From contig NZ_PDWO01000004.1 of assembly GCF_010211765.1 (NCBI RefSeq), positions 124,001-188,000 of the forward strand: a DNA stretch of 64,000 nucleotides, written 5' to 3'. This document shows positions 20,148-31,177 of the stretch, in pieces; position 1 is the first letter of the stretch; each line of letters opens with the position of its first letter. The position numbers and the translations under genes are program-made. The notes under the pieces were generated by a model that was given only the letters and a program-made list of their open reading frames with translations, was not told the origin of the DNA and did no database searches. The stretch comes from Pseudoxanthomonas kaohsiungensis. GTDB taxonomy: Bacteria; Pseudomonadota; Gammaproteobacteria; Xanthomonadales; Xanthomonadaceae.

Positions 20148-21773
20148 TCAGCGGGCGTTGCCCGGCGCAATGGATTGCGGGCTGCCCGCGGCAAACCCCG
20201 GCGGATGGCGCGCACGGGTGAGTTGTTCGTAGGCATGACCGATGCGCAGCAACCGCGCCTCGCTCCATGCCGGGCCGATGAAGGTCAGGCCCAGCGGCAG
20301 GCCATCGCTGTGGCCCATCGGCACGGTCAGCGCGGGATAGCCGGCGACCGCGGCGGCGCCGTAGCCGCTGCCGGGGAAGTGGTCGCCCTGCGCCGGATCG
20401 ACCGGCCAGGCCACCCCCGTGGTCGGCGCTACGAGGACATCCAGCTGCTGCGCCTCCAGCGCGGCATCGATGCCTTCCGGTCCCGCCAGGCGACGGGCCC
20501 GCGTGCGCGCGGAGATGTAGTCGGGTGAAGCCAGGCCGGTGCGGGCGTCGGCCTGCTCGAACAGGTCCTGGCCGAACAGGGGCATCACCTGGGACGCATG
20601 CGCGCGGTTGTAGTCGATCAGTGCCCGCAGGCTCTGCACCGGCGCCTGCCGCTGGCGCAGGTACTGCTCCAGCGCCGGCTTGAATTCGGACAGCAGTACT
20701 TCGCGCTCGTCGTCCCGCCACTGGTCCTGGGTGGGAATGCGTGCGTCGACCACGACCGCGCCGGCATCGCGCATCGCCGCCACCGCGCGCTCGGTCGCCG
20801 TGGCCGCCTCGGGCGAGATCGACAGGCGGTCGCGGAGCAGCCCGATGCGCACACCGCGCAGGCTGGCGCCGCGCAGCTGCTGCGCGTAGTCGAAACTGGC
20901 CAGCACGCTGTTGTCGGCGGTGGCCGGATCGGCTGGATCGCGACCGGCGATCGCCGCCAGCAGGATCGCGGCATCCTCCACGCTGCGCGCCATCGGCCCG
21001 GCGGTGTCCTGGCTGGGTGCTATCGGCACGATGCCGTTGCGGCTGACCAGGCCGACGGTCGGCTTCAGCCCCACCACGCCATTGACCGCGGCGGGGCAGA
21101 GGATGCTGCCGTCGGTCTCCGTGCCGATGCCGACCGCGGTCATGTTCGCCGCCACCGCCACCGCCGTGCCCGAGCTCGAACCACAAGGGGAGCGGTCCAG
21201 CGCGTAGGGATTGCGCGTCTGCCCACCGATCGAACTCCAGCCGGACAGCGAGCGGCTGGAGCGGAAATTGGCCCATTCGCTGAGGTTGGCCTTGCCCAGG
21301 ACCACCGCGCCGGCCTCGCGCAGCCGCGCCACCAAGAATGCGTCGTGCGCCGGCCGCAGCTCGGCCAGGGCAAGCGACCCGGCGGTGGTGGCCATGGGCG
21401 TGGCGTCGATGTTGTCCTTGAGCAGGACCGGGATGCCATGCAGGGGGCCGCGCACGCGCCCCGCGGCGCGCTCGGCGTCGAGCGCAGCGGCGTCGGCGCG
21501 TGCGCGTGGATTGAGGCTGATGATCGCATTGAGGCGCGGGCCATTGCGGTCGAGCTCGATGATCCGCGCCAGGTAGGCCTGCACCAGCGCGTGGCTGCTG
21601 GTTTCGCCGCGGGCCATTGCCGCCTGCAGGTCGGCGATGCCGGCTTCGGCATAGGCGAAGCCGGTGGTGGATGGCGTCGGTCGTGCGGCGTCCTGCGCTG
21701 GCTCCGGATCGGGCCGACAGGCCGATGCCAGGCAGCACAGGACGGCGGTGACCAGCCATGTGGTCGGGCGCAT
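20148..21773 (-). CDS. Lipoprotein amidase (amidase signature family)
   Basis: Predicted envelope-anchored amide hydrolase with 541 residues. A type II signal peptide ends in LASAC near residue 19. The Ser-Ser-Lys catalytic set of the family is readable: Lys in [11 protein letters not shown], Ser in TDGSILCPA, and the Gly/Ser-rich [17 protein letters not shown]. The substrate cannot be inferred; relatives are usually annotated as glutamyl-tRNA amidotransferase A-like, but gatCAB partners are not adjacent and the signal peptide argues against a tRNA role. It converges on the MscS gene with a 9-bp gap. Confidence 0.9.
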   Translation of the reverse strand: MRPTTWLVTAVLCCLASACRPDPEPAQDAARPTPSTTGFAYAEAGIADLQAAMARGETSSHALVQAYLARIIELDRNGPRLNAIISLNPRARADAAALDAERAAGRVRGPLHGIPVLLKDNIDATPMATTAGSLALAELRPAHDAFLVARLREAGAVVLGKANLSEWANFRSSRSLSGWSSIGGQTRNPYALDRSPCGSSSGTAVAVAANMTAVGIGTETDGSILCPAAVNGVVGLKPTVGLVSRNGIVPIAPSQDTAGPMARSVEDAAILLAAIAGRDPADPATADNSVLASFDYAQQLRGASLRGVRIGLLRDRLSISPEAATATERAVAAMRDAGAVVVDARIPTQDQWRDDEREVLLSEFKPALEQYLRQRQAPVQSLRALIDYNRAHASQVMPLFGQDLFEQADARTGLASPDYISARTRARRLAGPEGIDAALEAQQLDVLVAPTTGVAWPVDPAQGDHFPGSGYGAAAVAGYPALTVPMGHSDGLPLGLTFIGPAWSEARLLRIGHAYEQLTRARHPPGFAAGSPQSIAPGNAR

Positions 21774-21845
21774 CGAACTCTCCCCGGAGCCTCCGGAAAG
21801 AGCCTACGACCGCTTCGCGGCCTTGGCAAACCTGCGAAACGCAGA

Positions 21846-21867
21846 ACGCCGGCGTGGGAGCCGGCGT
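21846..21867 (-). terminator. Hairpin downstream of typA
   Basis: ACGCCGGC-GTGGGA-GCCGGCGT has perfect 8-bp arms and lies 44 bp past the typA stop in the direction of typA transcription. On that strand it is followed by TTCTGCGTTTCG, an interrupted T-run, so it is a moderate terminator candidate. Confidence 0.45.
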
Positions 21868-21910
21868 CCTGGAGGGGCAGGCACGCAGCCGCAGCAGGCT
21901 GCTGCGGGCG

Positions 21911-23740
<1,830 letters not shown>

Positions 23741-23836
23741 GGATTCTGGGATCGTGACGCGTGGGATCGGGAACGCGCACCCAGGTACCCCCTTCGAAGG
23801 GGCAAGGCGCGGGGAGGGGGCGAAAGGAAGCGCGCT

Positions 23837-23842
23837 ATTATA
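23837..23842 (-). promoter_or_regulatory. -10 element candidate for typA (and possibly ppiB)
   Basis: Read on the minus strand this is a perfect TATAAT about 97 bp before the typA start, inside the 142-bp divergent typA/ppiB spacer. No standard -35 was found 16-18 bp away. The same AT patch reads TATTAT on the plus strand (23836-23841), 41 bp before ppiB, so it may serve both directions. Confidence 0.35.
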
Positions 23843-23882
23843 ACCGGTCAACCGCCCCCACCGGGCATCTGGAGCTGAACAC

Positions 23883-24377
23883 ATGAGCCTGACCGCCACC
23901 TTCGACACCGCCAAGGGCGTCATCAAGGTCGACCTGCTGCCCGAGAAGGCGCCGCTGACCGTGGCCAATTTCGTCAACCTGGCCCAGCGCGGCTTCTACG
24001 ACGGCCTGAGCTTCCATCGGGTCATCGCCGACTTCATGATCCAGGGCGGCTGCCCGGAGGGCTCCGGCCGCGGCGGCCCGGGCTACCGCTTCGAGGACGA
24101 GACCAGCAATGGCGTGGCCCACGAGCGCGGCGTCCTGTCCATGGCCAACGCCGGTCCGAACACCAACGGCAGCCAGTTCTTCATCACCCACGTGGCCACC
24201 CCGTGGCTGGACGGCCGCCACACCGTGTTCGGCAAGGTGGTCGAGGGACTGGACGTGGTCGACGCCGTCGCCCAGGGCGACAAGATCAACTCGGTGAAGA
24301 TCGAGGGCGACGCCGCCGCGGTGCTGGCGGCCAAGGCCGACCGCGTCGCCGAGTGGAACCGTTACCTGAGCGCCTGA
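23883..24377 (+). CDS. ppiB: Peptidyl-prolyl cis-trans isomerase, cyclophilin type
   Basis: Cytosolic cyclophilin: no signal peptide precedes the domain. It has 164 residues, the size of PpiB. Catalytic-site landmarks are [13 protein letters not shown], containing the Arg and Phe of the active site, [15 protein letters not shown], and the [12 protein letters not shown] block. It is divergent from typA. Confidence 0.95.
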   Translation: MSLTATFDTAKGVIKVDLLPEKAPLTVANFVNLAQRGFYDGLSFHRVIADFMIQGGCPEGSGRGGPGYRFEDETSNGVAHERGVLSMANAGPNTNGSQFFITHVATPWLDGRHTVFGKVVEGLDVVDAVAQGDKINSVKIEGDAAAVLAAKADRVAEWNRYLSA

Positions 24378-24436
24378 CCGGCATCCGACCTGGCCGGCCC
24401 GCCCGTACCCGCGGGCCCGGCCGCCCGGGGGCCGCG

Positions 24437-24445
24437 TGATAAAAT
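24437..24445 (+). promoter_or_regulatory. Extended -10 promoter candidate before the glutaredoxin-like gene
   Basis: TGA-TAAAAT is an extended -10 motif 61 bp upstream of the ATG at 24506. It is also the core of a small palindrome, GTGAT-AAA-ATCAC (24436-24448), which could bind a regulator. No -35 match was found. Confidence 0.35.
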
Positions 24446-24505
24446 CACCGGCCCCGGACCCACCCTCCTGACCGGCCCGCCACGCGCCGGCCCTGACCCG
24501 ACCCC

Positions 24506-24865
24506 ATGCGCATCCTCGGTCTCCTGCTGATCGCCGGCCTCGCCGGCGGGCTCTATGCCTGGTGGTCCCACGACCGCCAGCCCGACCTGCATCCGGACGA
24601 CCCGCGGGTGGCCACCGGCGAGGCGGGCATCGTCATGCTGGCGGCCGAGTGGTGCGGTTACTGCCGCAAGCAGCAGGGCGATTTCGAGCGGGCCGGGGTG
24701 CGCTACCGGGTGCTGGACATCGACGACGAGGACGGCGGGCGCGCCATGCGCGCGCTCGGCGCCCGCGGCGTGCCGGTGACCGTGATCGGGCAGGCCGTGG
24801 TCCGCGGCTACGACACCGGCGCCCTTGACGAAGGTCTGACGCCCCTGGGCTACGACGTCTACTAA
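24506..24865 (+). CDS. Membrane-anchored glutaredoxin-like protein
   Basis: 119 residues. A hydrophobic N-terminal helix (ILGLLLIAGLAGGLYAWW) probably anchors it to the inner membrane with the domain outside the cytoplasm. The redox site WCGYC is near residue 51. It is followed by YRVLDIDDEDGGRAMRALGA and the cis-Pro loop GVPVTVIG, which are glutaredoxin hallmarks. Its partner is unknown; neighbours ppiB and mdh give no pathway. Unusual because glutaredoxins normally work in the reducing cytosol. Confidence 0.8.
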   Translation: MRILGLLLIAGLAGGLYAWWSHDRQPDLHPDDPRVATGEAGIVMLAAEWCGYCRKQQGDFERAGVRYRVLDIDDEDGGRAMRALGARGVPVTVIGQAVVRGYDTGALDEGLTPLGYDVY

Positions 24866-24940
24866 CCTGCGCGGTGCCGCGCACGCGGTCCGCTCCACTC
24901 CCACGCGAACCACCGCATCCAACGAAGGACCTCCCACCCG

Positions 24941-25927
24941 ATGAAGACCCCCGTTCGAGTTGCCGTCACCGGCGCCGCCGGCCAGATCGGCTACGCCCTG
25001 CTGTTCCGCATCGCCTCCGGCGAAATGCTCGGCAAGGACCAGCCCGTGATCCTGCAGTTGCTGGAGCTGCCGATGGAGAAGGCCCAGGCGGCGCTGAAGG
25101 GCGTGATCATGGAGCTGGAGGACTGCGCCTTCCCGCTGCTGGCCGGCGTGGTCGGCACGGACGATCCGGAAGTGGCGTTCAAGGACGCCGACGTGGCCCT
25201 GCTGGTCGGCGCGCGTCCGCGCGGCCCGGGCATGGAGCGCAAGGACCTGCTGCTGGAGAACGCGAAGATCTTCACCGCCCAGGGCGCGGCGCTGAACAAG
25301 GTCGCCAGCCGCGACGTCAAGGTGCTGGTGGTCGGCAACCCGGCCAACACCAACGCCTACATCGCGATGAAGTCGGCGCCGGACCTGAAGCCGGAGAACT
25401 TCACCGCCATGTTGCGCCTGGACCACAATCGTGCGCTGAGCCAGCTGGCCGCCAAGGCCGGCGTGGCCGTGGGCGACATCGAGAAGCTGGTGGTGTGGGG
25501 CAACCACAGCCCGACCATGTACCCGGACTACCGCTTCGCCACCGCCAAGGGCGTATCGCTGAAGGACAAGATCAACGACGCCGACTGGAACGCCAACGAG
25601 TTCATCCCGAAGGTGGGCAAGCGCGGTGCGGCGATCATCGAGGCCCGCGGCCTGTCCTCGGCCGCCTCGGCCGCCAATGCCGCCATCGACCACGTCCGCG
25701 ACTGGGTGCTGGGCAGCAACGGCAAGTGGGTGACGATGGGCATTCCGTCGGACGGCTCCTACGGCATCCCCGAAGGCGTGATCTTCGGCTTCGCCGTCAC
25801 CACCGAGAACGGCAAGTACACGATGGTCCGCGACCTGCCGATCGACGAGTTCAGCCAGAAGGCGATCGACAAGACCCTGGGCGAGCTGGAAGAAGAGCGC
25901 GCCGGCGTCGCCCACCTGCTGGGCTGA
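24941..25927 (+). CDS. mdh: Malate dehydrogenase
   Basis: Interconverts malate and oxaloacetate in the TCA cycle. It has 328 residues and belongs to the NAD-dependent group that resembles cytosolic eukaryotic enzymes. The Rossmann motif is [15 protein letters not shown]. The substrate Arg segment is [14 protein letters not shown] and the catalytic His is in [12 protein letters not shown] near residue 188. A strong palindromic terminator follows. Confidence 0.96.
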   Translation: MKTPVRVAVTGAAGQIGYALLFRIASGEMLGKDQPVILQLLELPMEKAQAALKGVIMELEDCAFPLLAGVVGTDDPEVAFKDADVALLVGARPRGPGMERKDLLLENAKIFTAQGAALNKVASRDVKVLVVGNPANTNAYIAMKSAPDLKPENFTAMLRLDHNRALSQLAAKAGVAVGDIEKLVVWGNHSPTMYPDYRFATAKGVSLKDKINDADWNANEFIPKVGKRGAAIIEARGLSSAASAANAAIDHVRDWVLGSNGKWVTMGIPSDGSYGIPEGVIFGFAVTTENGKYTMVRDLPIDEFSQKAIDKTLGELEEERAGVAHLLG

Positions 25928-25976
25928 GGCGCGGGTCGGAACGGGTTGACCGGACCGGTCAACCTGTTGCCAGGGG

Positions 25977-26003
25977 AAAGGCCGGGAATTCCCGGCCTTT
26001 TCC
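25977..26003 (+). terminator. Intrinsic terminator after mdh
   Basis: A perfect 24-bp palindrome, AAAGGCCGGGAA/TTCCCGGCCTTT at 25977-26000, is followed by TCC. The A-rich left and T-rich right flanks fit a Rho-independent terminator 50 bp after mdh. It lies 104 bp before prpE and separates the two units. Confidence 0.75.
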
Positions 26004-26106
26004 GTTTCCGGGGCGGATTTTCGACCAAGGTCGCAAGGCCGGGAGCGGGGGGCGGGACTAAGCTCCGCCCATCGCCAGCCCGCCGCCCCCGGGAGGGGAA
26101 GCCGCC

Positions 26107-27999
26107 ATGCGCTACGAAGACCTGTACCGGCGTTCGATCGAGCAGCCCGAGGCGTTCTGGGCCGAGGCGGCCACCGCCATCGACTGGAACGAGCCGCCCC
26201 GGAAGATCCTCGAGTACACGCAGCCCCCGTTCCGCAAGTGGTTCGCCGGCGGCACCACCAACCTGTGCCACAACGCCGTCGACCGGCACCTGGCGCAGCG
26301 TGCCGACCAGCTGGCGCTGGTGGCGGTATCCACCGAGACCGGGGTCACCCGCGAGATCACCTACCGCGAGCTGCACCGCGAGGTGAACGCGTTCGCCGCG
26401 GTGCTCAAGCGGCTGGGCGTGGGACGCGGCGAGCGGGTGGTGATCTACATGCCGAACATGGCCGAGGCGGTGTTCGCGATGCTGGCATGCGCGCGCATCG
26501 GCGCGATCCACTCGGTGGTGTTCGGCGGATTCGCCGCGCACAACCTGGCCCTGCGCATCGACGACGCGCGGCCCAGGCTGCTGATCGCCGCCGACGCCGG
26601 CAGCCGCGGCGGCAAGGTGATCCCGTACAAGCCGCTGGTGGACCAGGCCTGCGCGGAGGCGAAGTTCCCGCCGTCGAAGGTGCTGATCGTCTCGCGTGGA
26701 CTGGACGCCGCACAGCCGCGCGTGGAAGGTCGCGACGAGGATTACGCGGCGCTGCGCGCGCAGGTCGGCGACCAGGAAGTTCCGGTGGAGTGGCTGGAAT
26801 CCAACGAGCCCAGCTACCTGCTCTACACCTCCGGTACCACCGGCAAGCCCAAGGGCGTGCAGCGCGATGTCGGTGGCCATGCGGTCGCGTTGGCGCTGTC
26901 GATGCGCACGGTCTACGACGTCGGTCCCGGCCAGGTGATGTTCTCCACCTCCGACGTGGGCTGGGCCGTGGGGCATTCGTACAACGTGTACGGCCCGCTG
27001 CTGGTCGGTGCCACCTCGCTGCTCTACGAAGGCCTGCCGGTGAACCCCGATCCGGGCATCTGGTGGTCGCTGTGCGAGAAGTACGGCGTGCGCACCATGT
27101 TCTCCTCGCCCACGGCGGTCCGGGTGCTGAAGAAGCACGACGTGGCATACATCCGCGACCACGACCTGTCGAAGCTGCACTACCTGTTCCTGGCCGGCGA
27201 GCCGCTGGACGAACCGACGGCGCAATGGATCACCAATGCGCTGGGCAAGCCGGTCATCGACAACTACTGGCAGACCGAGACCGGTTGGCCGGTGCTGTGC
27301 CTGCTGCCGGGCGTGGACATGAAGCCGGTGAAGTTCGGCTCGCCGGGCCTGCCCAACCTGGGCTACAGGCTGCGGGTCATCGACGAGACCACCGGCAACG
27401 AGGCGGCGGTGGGCGAGAAGGGCGTGCTCGTGATCGAACCACCGCTGCCGCCCGGCTGCATGACCACGGTGTGGAACGACGACGCGCGCTTCCTCTCCAG
27501 CTACTTCGGCCACTTCCGCCAGCTGCTCTACAGCTCGCTGGACTGGGCCATCCGCGACAAGGACGGCTACACCTTCATCCTGGGTCGCGCCGATGACGTG
27601 ATCAATGTCGCCGGCCACCGGCTCGGCACGCGCGAGATCGAAGAGTCGGTATCGAGCCATCCGGCTGTGGCCGAGGCGGCGGTGATCGGCGTGCACGACG
27701 AGCTGAAGGGCCAGGTTCCCGTGGTGTTCGCCACGCTCAAGCGCAGCGATGCCGGATCGGCGGAAGCGGCCGCGCAGATGATGCGCACCGTCACCGAGCA
27801 GCTGGGCGCGGTCGCGCGGCCCTCGCGCGTTTACGTGGTCAATGCCCTGCCCAAGACCCGCTCGGGCAAGCTGCTGCGCCGCTCCCTGCAGGCCTTGGCC
27901 GAGCACCGCGACCCGGGCGACCTCTCCACGCTCGACGATCCCAACGCGCTGGAGGAAGTGAAGCGCGCGCTGGAGCGGGGCGCCGACGCGGGCAGCTGA
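26107..27999 (+). CDS. prpE: Propionate-CoA ligase
   Basis: AMP-forming ligase making propionyl-CoA, the entry step of the methylcitrate cycle. The 630 residues match PrpE more than Acs (about 650); the start RYEDLYRRSIEQPEAFW is PrpE-like. The ATP loop is YTSGTTGKPKG near residue 243. YWQTETGWPV lies in the acyl-binding region, GRADDVINVAGHRLGT in the hinge, and SGKLLRR carries the C-terminal catalytic Lys. It is about 9-10 kb from prpB and prpC. Acetate could be a secondary substrate. Confidence 0.92.
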   Translation: MRYEDLYRRSIEQPEAFWAEAATAIDWNEPPRKILEYTQPPFRKWFAGGTTNLCHNAVDRHLAQRADQLALVAVSTETGVTREITYRELHREVNAFAAVLKRLGVGRGERVVIYMPNMAEAVFAMLACARIGAIHSVVFGGFAAHNLALRIDDARPRLLIAADAGSRGGKVIPYKPLVDQACAEAKFPPSKVLIVSRGLDAAQPRVEGRDEDYAALRAQVGDQEVPVEWLESNEPSYLLYTSGTTGKPKGVQRDVGGHAVALALSMRTVYDVGPGQVMFSTSDVGWAVGHSYNVYGPLLVGATSLLYEGLPVNPDPGIWWSLCEKYGVRTMFSSPTAVRVLKKHDVAYIRDHDLSKLHYLFLAGEPLDEPTAQWITNALGKPVIDNYWQTETGWPVLCLLPGVDMKPVKFGSPGLPNLGYRLRVIDETTGNEAAVGEKGVLVIEPPLPPGCMTTVWNDDARFLSSYFGHFRQLLYSSLDWAIRDKDGYTFILGRADDVINVAGHRLGTREIEESVSSHPAVAEAAVIGVHDELKGQVPVVFATLKRSDAGSAEAAAQMMRTVTEQLGAVARPSRVYVVNALPKTRSGKLLRRSLQALAEHRDPGDLSTLDDPNALEEVKRALERGADAGS

Positions 28000-28032
28000 C
28001 GCGGCGGTGGCGCGGCCCGTGCCGGGTGTCCG

Positions 28033-28596
28033 TCAATCGCCGCCCAGGCTCCGCAGGGCGCGGTACTCCCGGAGCAGGGCGCGGCGGCGGTGGCTGCCGT
28101 ACCCGGCGATGCCCAGCGCCCAGGCCAGCGAAAGCCCGAACAGCACCAGCGCGGCGGACTGCCAGTCGGCATCGCCATGCAGCCACGCACCCACGTTGGC
28201 GGCGACCGAATACCCCAGCAGCGACCAGGCCGCGACCCGCGCCAGCCACAGGTCGCGCAGGCCGGTGCGCAGCTGCGCCATGCGCAAGCGAGCGTAGTCG
28301 TGCGCGCTTTCCGCCAGGCCACTGGCCGCGCGCCGCGGCCCGCGGAGAATGAACAGCCAGGCGCCCGGCAGGAACACCAGGTAGAACGGTAGCAGCAGCC
28401 AGTGCGAAGGCGACAGGCGGCCAGTCGCCAGCGCCTGACCGAACACCAGCACTGCGACCACGGTCAGCGCCACCTCCAGCGCGCGCAGCAGCCGGTGCCG
28501 CCAACGCTGGCGCTGTACGCGCCGGTGGAGGAGGGCCTGCGCGGCTGGCACGGCCTGGGCCTGCCAGGCGTCCTTCAGCATGTCGTCAAAGTCCAT
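28033..28596 (-). CDS. Membrane protein cotranscribed with ECF sigma factor, putative anti-sigma
   Basis: 187 residues. A short basic cytoplasmic N terminus (MDFDDMLKDAWQAQAVP, then an Arg-rich stretch) is followed by four hydrophobic segments at about 38-60, 65-85, 120-140 and 147-167. Its start overlaps the sigma-factor end by 11 bp, so it is translated with it. Genes in this position usually encode the anti-sigma factor. No zinc-type HxxxCxxC anti-sigma motif is present, so the role is inferred from context only. Confidence 0.75.
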   Translation of the reverse strand: MDFDDMLKDAWQAQAVPAAQALLHRRVQRQRWRHRLLRALEVALTVVAVLVFGQALATGRLSPSHWLLLPFYLVFLPGAWLFILRGPRRAASGLAESAHDYARLRMAQLRTGLRDLWLARVAAWSLLGYSVAANVGAWLHGDADWQSAALVLFGLSLAWALGIAGYGSHRRRALLREYRALRSLGGD

Positions 28597-29077
28597 CGTT
28601 GTCCTCCCGGCGCGACAGCGCCTTCAACCGTTCGCGGGCGCGGTGCAGGCGTACGCCCACGTTCTCCTGGCTGATCCCCAGCATCTGCGCGATCTCCTGG
28701 TAGTCGAAGCCCTCCAGCTGCAGCATCTGTACCTGGCGCAGGTTGAGCGGCAGCGTCGCCAGCGCCTGGAACAGCCACTGCGTGCGCGCGCAGCCACCGT
28801 CCGCCGGCGCGGGTACGTCGTGCACCTCCTCGTCGAACGGCACCGGCGTGGGCGTGCGGGTTTCCGAGCGCGCGTGGCTGGCGCCCAGGTTGTGGGCGAT
28901 GCGCAGCACGAACGGCAGCAGGCGGTCCGGCTCGCGCAGGCCTGGCAGGCTCTCCCAGATCGCCAGCAGCACCTCCTGCAGCAGTTCCTCGCGCACGGCA
29001 TGGTTGAGCTCATAGCCGCACACCGCGCGCCACAGCTGCGGATGGAAGGCCTGGACTCGGGGCCAGAGGGCATGCAT
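28586..29077 (-). CDS. ECF-type RNA polymerase sigma factor
   Basis: 163 residues with the two-domain layout of group IV sigma factors. Region 2 contains ELLQEVLLAIWESLPGLREP and ends FVLRIAHNLGASHAR. A 30-residue acidic/Pro linker follows. Region 4 has FQALATLPLNLRQVQMLQLE and YQEIAQMLGISQENVGVRLH, a clear helix-turn-helix. A TGTAAG-N17-CGACTG box in front of it suggests autoregulation. It is divergent from the amidohydrolase gene, which has a matching box. Confidence 0.9.
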   Translation of the reverse strand: MHALWPRVQAFHPQLWRAVCGYELNHAVREELLQEVLLAIWESLPGLREPDRLLPFVLRIAHNLGASHARSETRTPTPVPFDEEVHDVPAPADGGCARTQWLFQALATLPLNLRQVQMLQLEGFDYQEIAQMLGISQENVGVRLHRARERLKALSRREDNDGL

Positions 29078-29130
29078 GCGGGAGCGGATCCGTGGAGTGG
29101 CGGGGTGGGCGGAGGTCCGCCCGGTATTGC

Positions 29131-29159
29131 CAGTCGCCGCGGGCAGGCGGTTTCTTACA
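29131..29159 (-). promoter_or_regulatory. Candidate ECF promoter for the sigma-factor operon
   Basis: Read on the minus strand: TGTAAG (29159-29154), 17 bp, CGACTG (29136-29131), about 54 bp before the sigma start. The -35-like and -10-like parts match the box on the opposite strand 22 bp away. GTAA and CGAC type elements are typical of ECF promoters rather than sigma-70. The call is based on two local matches only. Confidence 0.5.
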
Positions 29160-29180
29160 GCCGGTGCGGGAAATTTTTTT

Positions 29181-29209
29181 CGTAAGGTTTGCTTCGTCGC
29201 CGGCGACTA
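29181..29209 (+). promoter_or_regulatory. Candidate ECF promoter for the amidohydrolase operon
   Basis: CGTAAG (29181-29186), 17 bp, CGACTA (29204-29209), 36 bp before the ATG at 29246. It is preceded by an AAATTTTTTT tract that would favour RNA polymerase binding. It matches the divergent sigma-operon box in both hexamers and in spacing, which suggests both operons answer to the same sigma factor. Confidence 0.5.
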
Positions 29210-29245
29210 CGGAGGTGGAACCCACCGACCGGAAGCCACTTCATC

Positions 29246-30694
29246 ATGCGACACCTCATGCTTGCCACCCTGCTGTCGACCATCGTGCCCGCGGCGATGG
29301 CACACGCCTCCCCGGATGCGCGGGCGGACACCGGGCCCTTGGCGCTGGACCAGGTCCACCTGGTCGATGTCGAACAGGCGCGCACCAGCCCGCCGCGCTG
29401 CGTGCGGATCGAATACGGGCGCCTGGCGCGGATCGACGACGCCGGCGACCCGGCCTGCCTGCGGGCGGCGCGCCGCATCGACCTCGGTGGCCGCTACCTG
29501 CTGCCGGGCCTGGTCGACATGCACGCCCACCACACGCTCGGGCCGCTGGAAATCGTGGGCGAGGGTGCGGACATGGTCGTGCAGGCGCTGCCCGACGATG
29601 CCATCGCCGCGCACAACGCCCGCCGACTGGTCGCTTTCGGTGTCACCACCATACGCAATCCCGGCGGCGACCTGGCGGCCGCCGCGCGCTACCGGGACGC
29701 GCTCGCACTCGGCGCGCTGACCGGGCCAGAGGCCTTCGACGCCGGCCCGGTGATCAACAATGCCGAGCTGCCGGGCCTGGCCGTGGCCGTGCACGATGCG
29801 CAGGAGATGGAGCGCGTGGTCGAAGCGCAGGTCGAGGCCGGTGCCGACTGGATCAAGCTCTACACGGGCCTGTCGCCGGCGCTGCTGCAGGCCGGCATCG
29901 ATGCGGCGCACCGGCACGGGCGCCCGGCGGTGGCGCACCTGGATGGCGTCGCCTGGCCCGACGCGCTGGCGATGGGCCTGGATGGCATCGTCCACCTGAT
30001 GCCGCTCAGCCCGGACCTGCTCGATGCGCCGCAACGTGCCGCGTGGCAGGCCGGCTCGCGCGGCGCCACCTGGTCGTTCTTCGAGTGGTGGGAACACTTC
30101 GATCCTGATGGGCCGGGTGGCGACGCGCTGGTGGCCGCGTTCGAGCGGCACCGGCCGGTGTTCGACGCCACCCTGGTGGCGTTCCATGCGGCGTTCGTGC
30201 AGGACGACCCGGACAACCCCTACCGGACCGACGCGCGCGAGCTGGCGCCGGCGCGGCTGCTGGCGAGCTGGAACGGCGGCTTCACCTTCGCCATGGGCTG
30301 GGAGCCGGGGGATTTCGTCCGCGCCCGTGCGATCTGGACGAAGGTCCAGCGCATGGCGGTGCGGCTGCACGCCACCGGTGCGCGCATGACCGTGGGCACC
30401 GACATGGGCAACCCGTGGGTCGCCCCCGGCATCAGCCTGCACCGCGAGATGCAGCTGCTGGCCGAGGCCGGCGTGTCGGCACCGCAGGTGCTGCTCGCGG
30501 CCACCCGCAATGGTGCCGAGGCGCTGGGCGCCGGCACGCGCCTTGGCCGCATCGCCGAGGGCTACGAGGCCGACCTGCTGGTGCTCGATGCCAATCCGCT
30601 GGACGACATCACCCGTACCCGGGGCATCCACGCCGTCGTCCTGGACGGCCGGTACCTCGACCGCGCCACCCTCGATCGATTCACTGGAGAATGA
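29246..30694 (+). CDS. Exported amidohydrolase family protein
   Basis: ATG 29246 (MRHLMLATLL) opens a cleavable signal peptide ending near MAHA, giving 482 residues. Metal-dependent hydrolase landmarks are LLPGLVDMHAHHTLG (HxH), DWIKLYTG with a possible bridging Lys, DGIVHL and MTVGTDMGNPW with the Asp ligand. The C-terminal LGRIAEGYEADLLVLDANPL is typical of imidazolonepropionase-like or prolidase-like amidohydrolases. The substrate is unknown. Its stop overlaps the next gene as ATGA. In-frame upstream ATG-less extension to 29189 would remove the signal position and is rejected. Confidence 0.88.
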   Translation: MRHLMLATLLSTIVPAAMAHASPDARADTGPLALDQVHLVDVEQARTSPPRCVRIEYGRLARIDDAGDPACLRAARRIDLGGRYLLPGLVDMHAHHTLGPLEIVGEGADMVVQALPDDAIAAHNARRLVAFGVTTIRNPGGDLAAAARYRDALALGALTGPEAFDAGPVINNAELPGLAVAVHDAQEMERVVEAQVEAGADWIKLYTGLSPALLQAGIDAAHRHGRPAVAHLDGVAWPDALAMGLDGIVHLMPLSPDLLDAPQRAAWQAGSRGATWSFFEWWEHFDPDGPGGDALVAAFERHRPVFDATLVAFHAAFVQDDPDNPYRTDARELAPARLLASWNGGFTFAMGWEPGDFVRARAIWTKVQRMAVRLHATGARMTVGTDMGNPWVAPGISLHREMQLLAEAGVSAPQVLLAATRNGAEALGAGTRLGRIAEGYEADLLVLDANPLDDITRTRGIHAVVLDGRYLDRATLDRFTGE

Positions 30695-31020
30695 AAATGA
30701 AGCATGCACGCATGAACTGCCACCACACGCCGCAGGTGCAGGCGATGTCCCGCGCGCGGGCGCAAGCCGGCGACACCCCTCGCCAGGCACGCGCCAAGGT
30801 GCGCTGGATGGGAGTTGCTGCCGCCCTGTGCCTGTCGGCCTGGATCGCCCTGGGCGCAGGCATCGTGCTGGAAGCGGGGACCGGCACGATGGTCGTGCTG
30901 GCCAGCATCGCCGCCGTCACCACCGAAGGGACGATCTGGGTGGCGGCGGCGGTACTGGGAGTCCGTGCCCTGCAGGGGCGGCGCAGGTGGCTGGGAGCGC
31001 TCCGTCGCCGCTTCTCCTGA
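30691..31020 (+). CDS. Small two-helix membrane protein
   Basis: 109 residues from ATG 30691, overlapping the amidohydrolase stop (ATGA) with GGAGA just upstream, so translational coupling is likely. A basic, His/Met-containing N terminus of about 48 residues leads into two hydrophobic helices (MGVAAALCLSAWIALGAGIV and IAAVTTEGTIWVAAAVLG) and a strongly basic C terminus. No family was recognised. Position suggests work with the amidohydrolase or with the divergent sigma system. Confidence 0.7.
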   Translation: MKMKHARMNCHHTPQVQAMSRARAQAGDTPRQARAKVRWMGVAAALCLSAWIALGAGIVLEAGTGTMVVLASIAAVTTEGTIWVAAAVLGVRALQGRRRWLGALRRRFS

Positions 31021-31177
31021 GCGGCATTGGGCCGATCGCGGCCCGGGTGGCACGGCTCGCCGGACGCATCATTCGGCGCTTCGAGGTCGAGGTCCTGGGG
31101 CGGGTGCTCCTACCGGCCCCGCGCGCCGCCAGCGATGGCGCATCCGGCCTGGGCACGGCGCCGGCCCGATGTCGGCG

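Noticed and set aside
20148-21773. GatA subunit of the tRNA amidotransferase
   Set aside because: It has a lipoprotein signal peptide and no gatB or gatC neighbour, so an envelope amidase is more likely.
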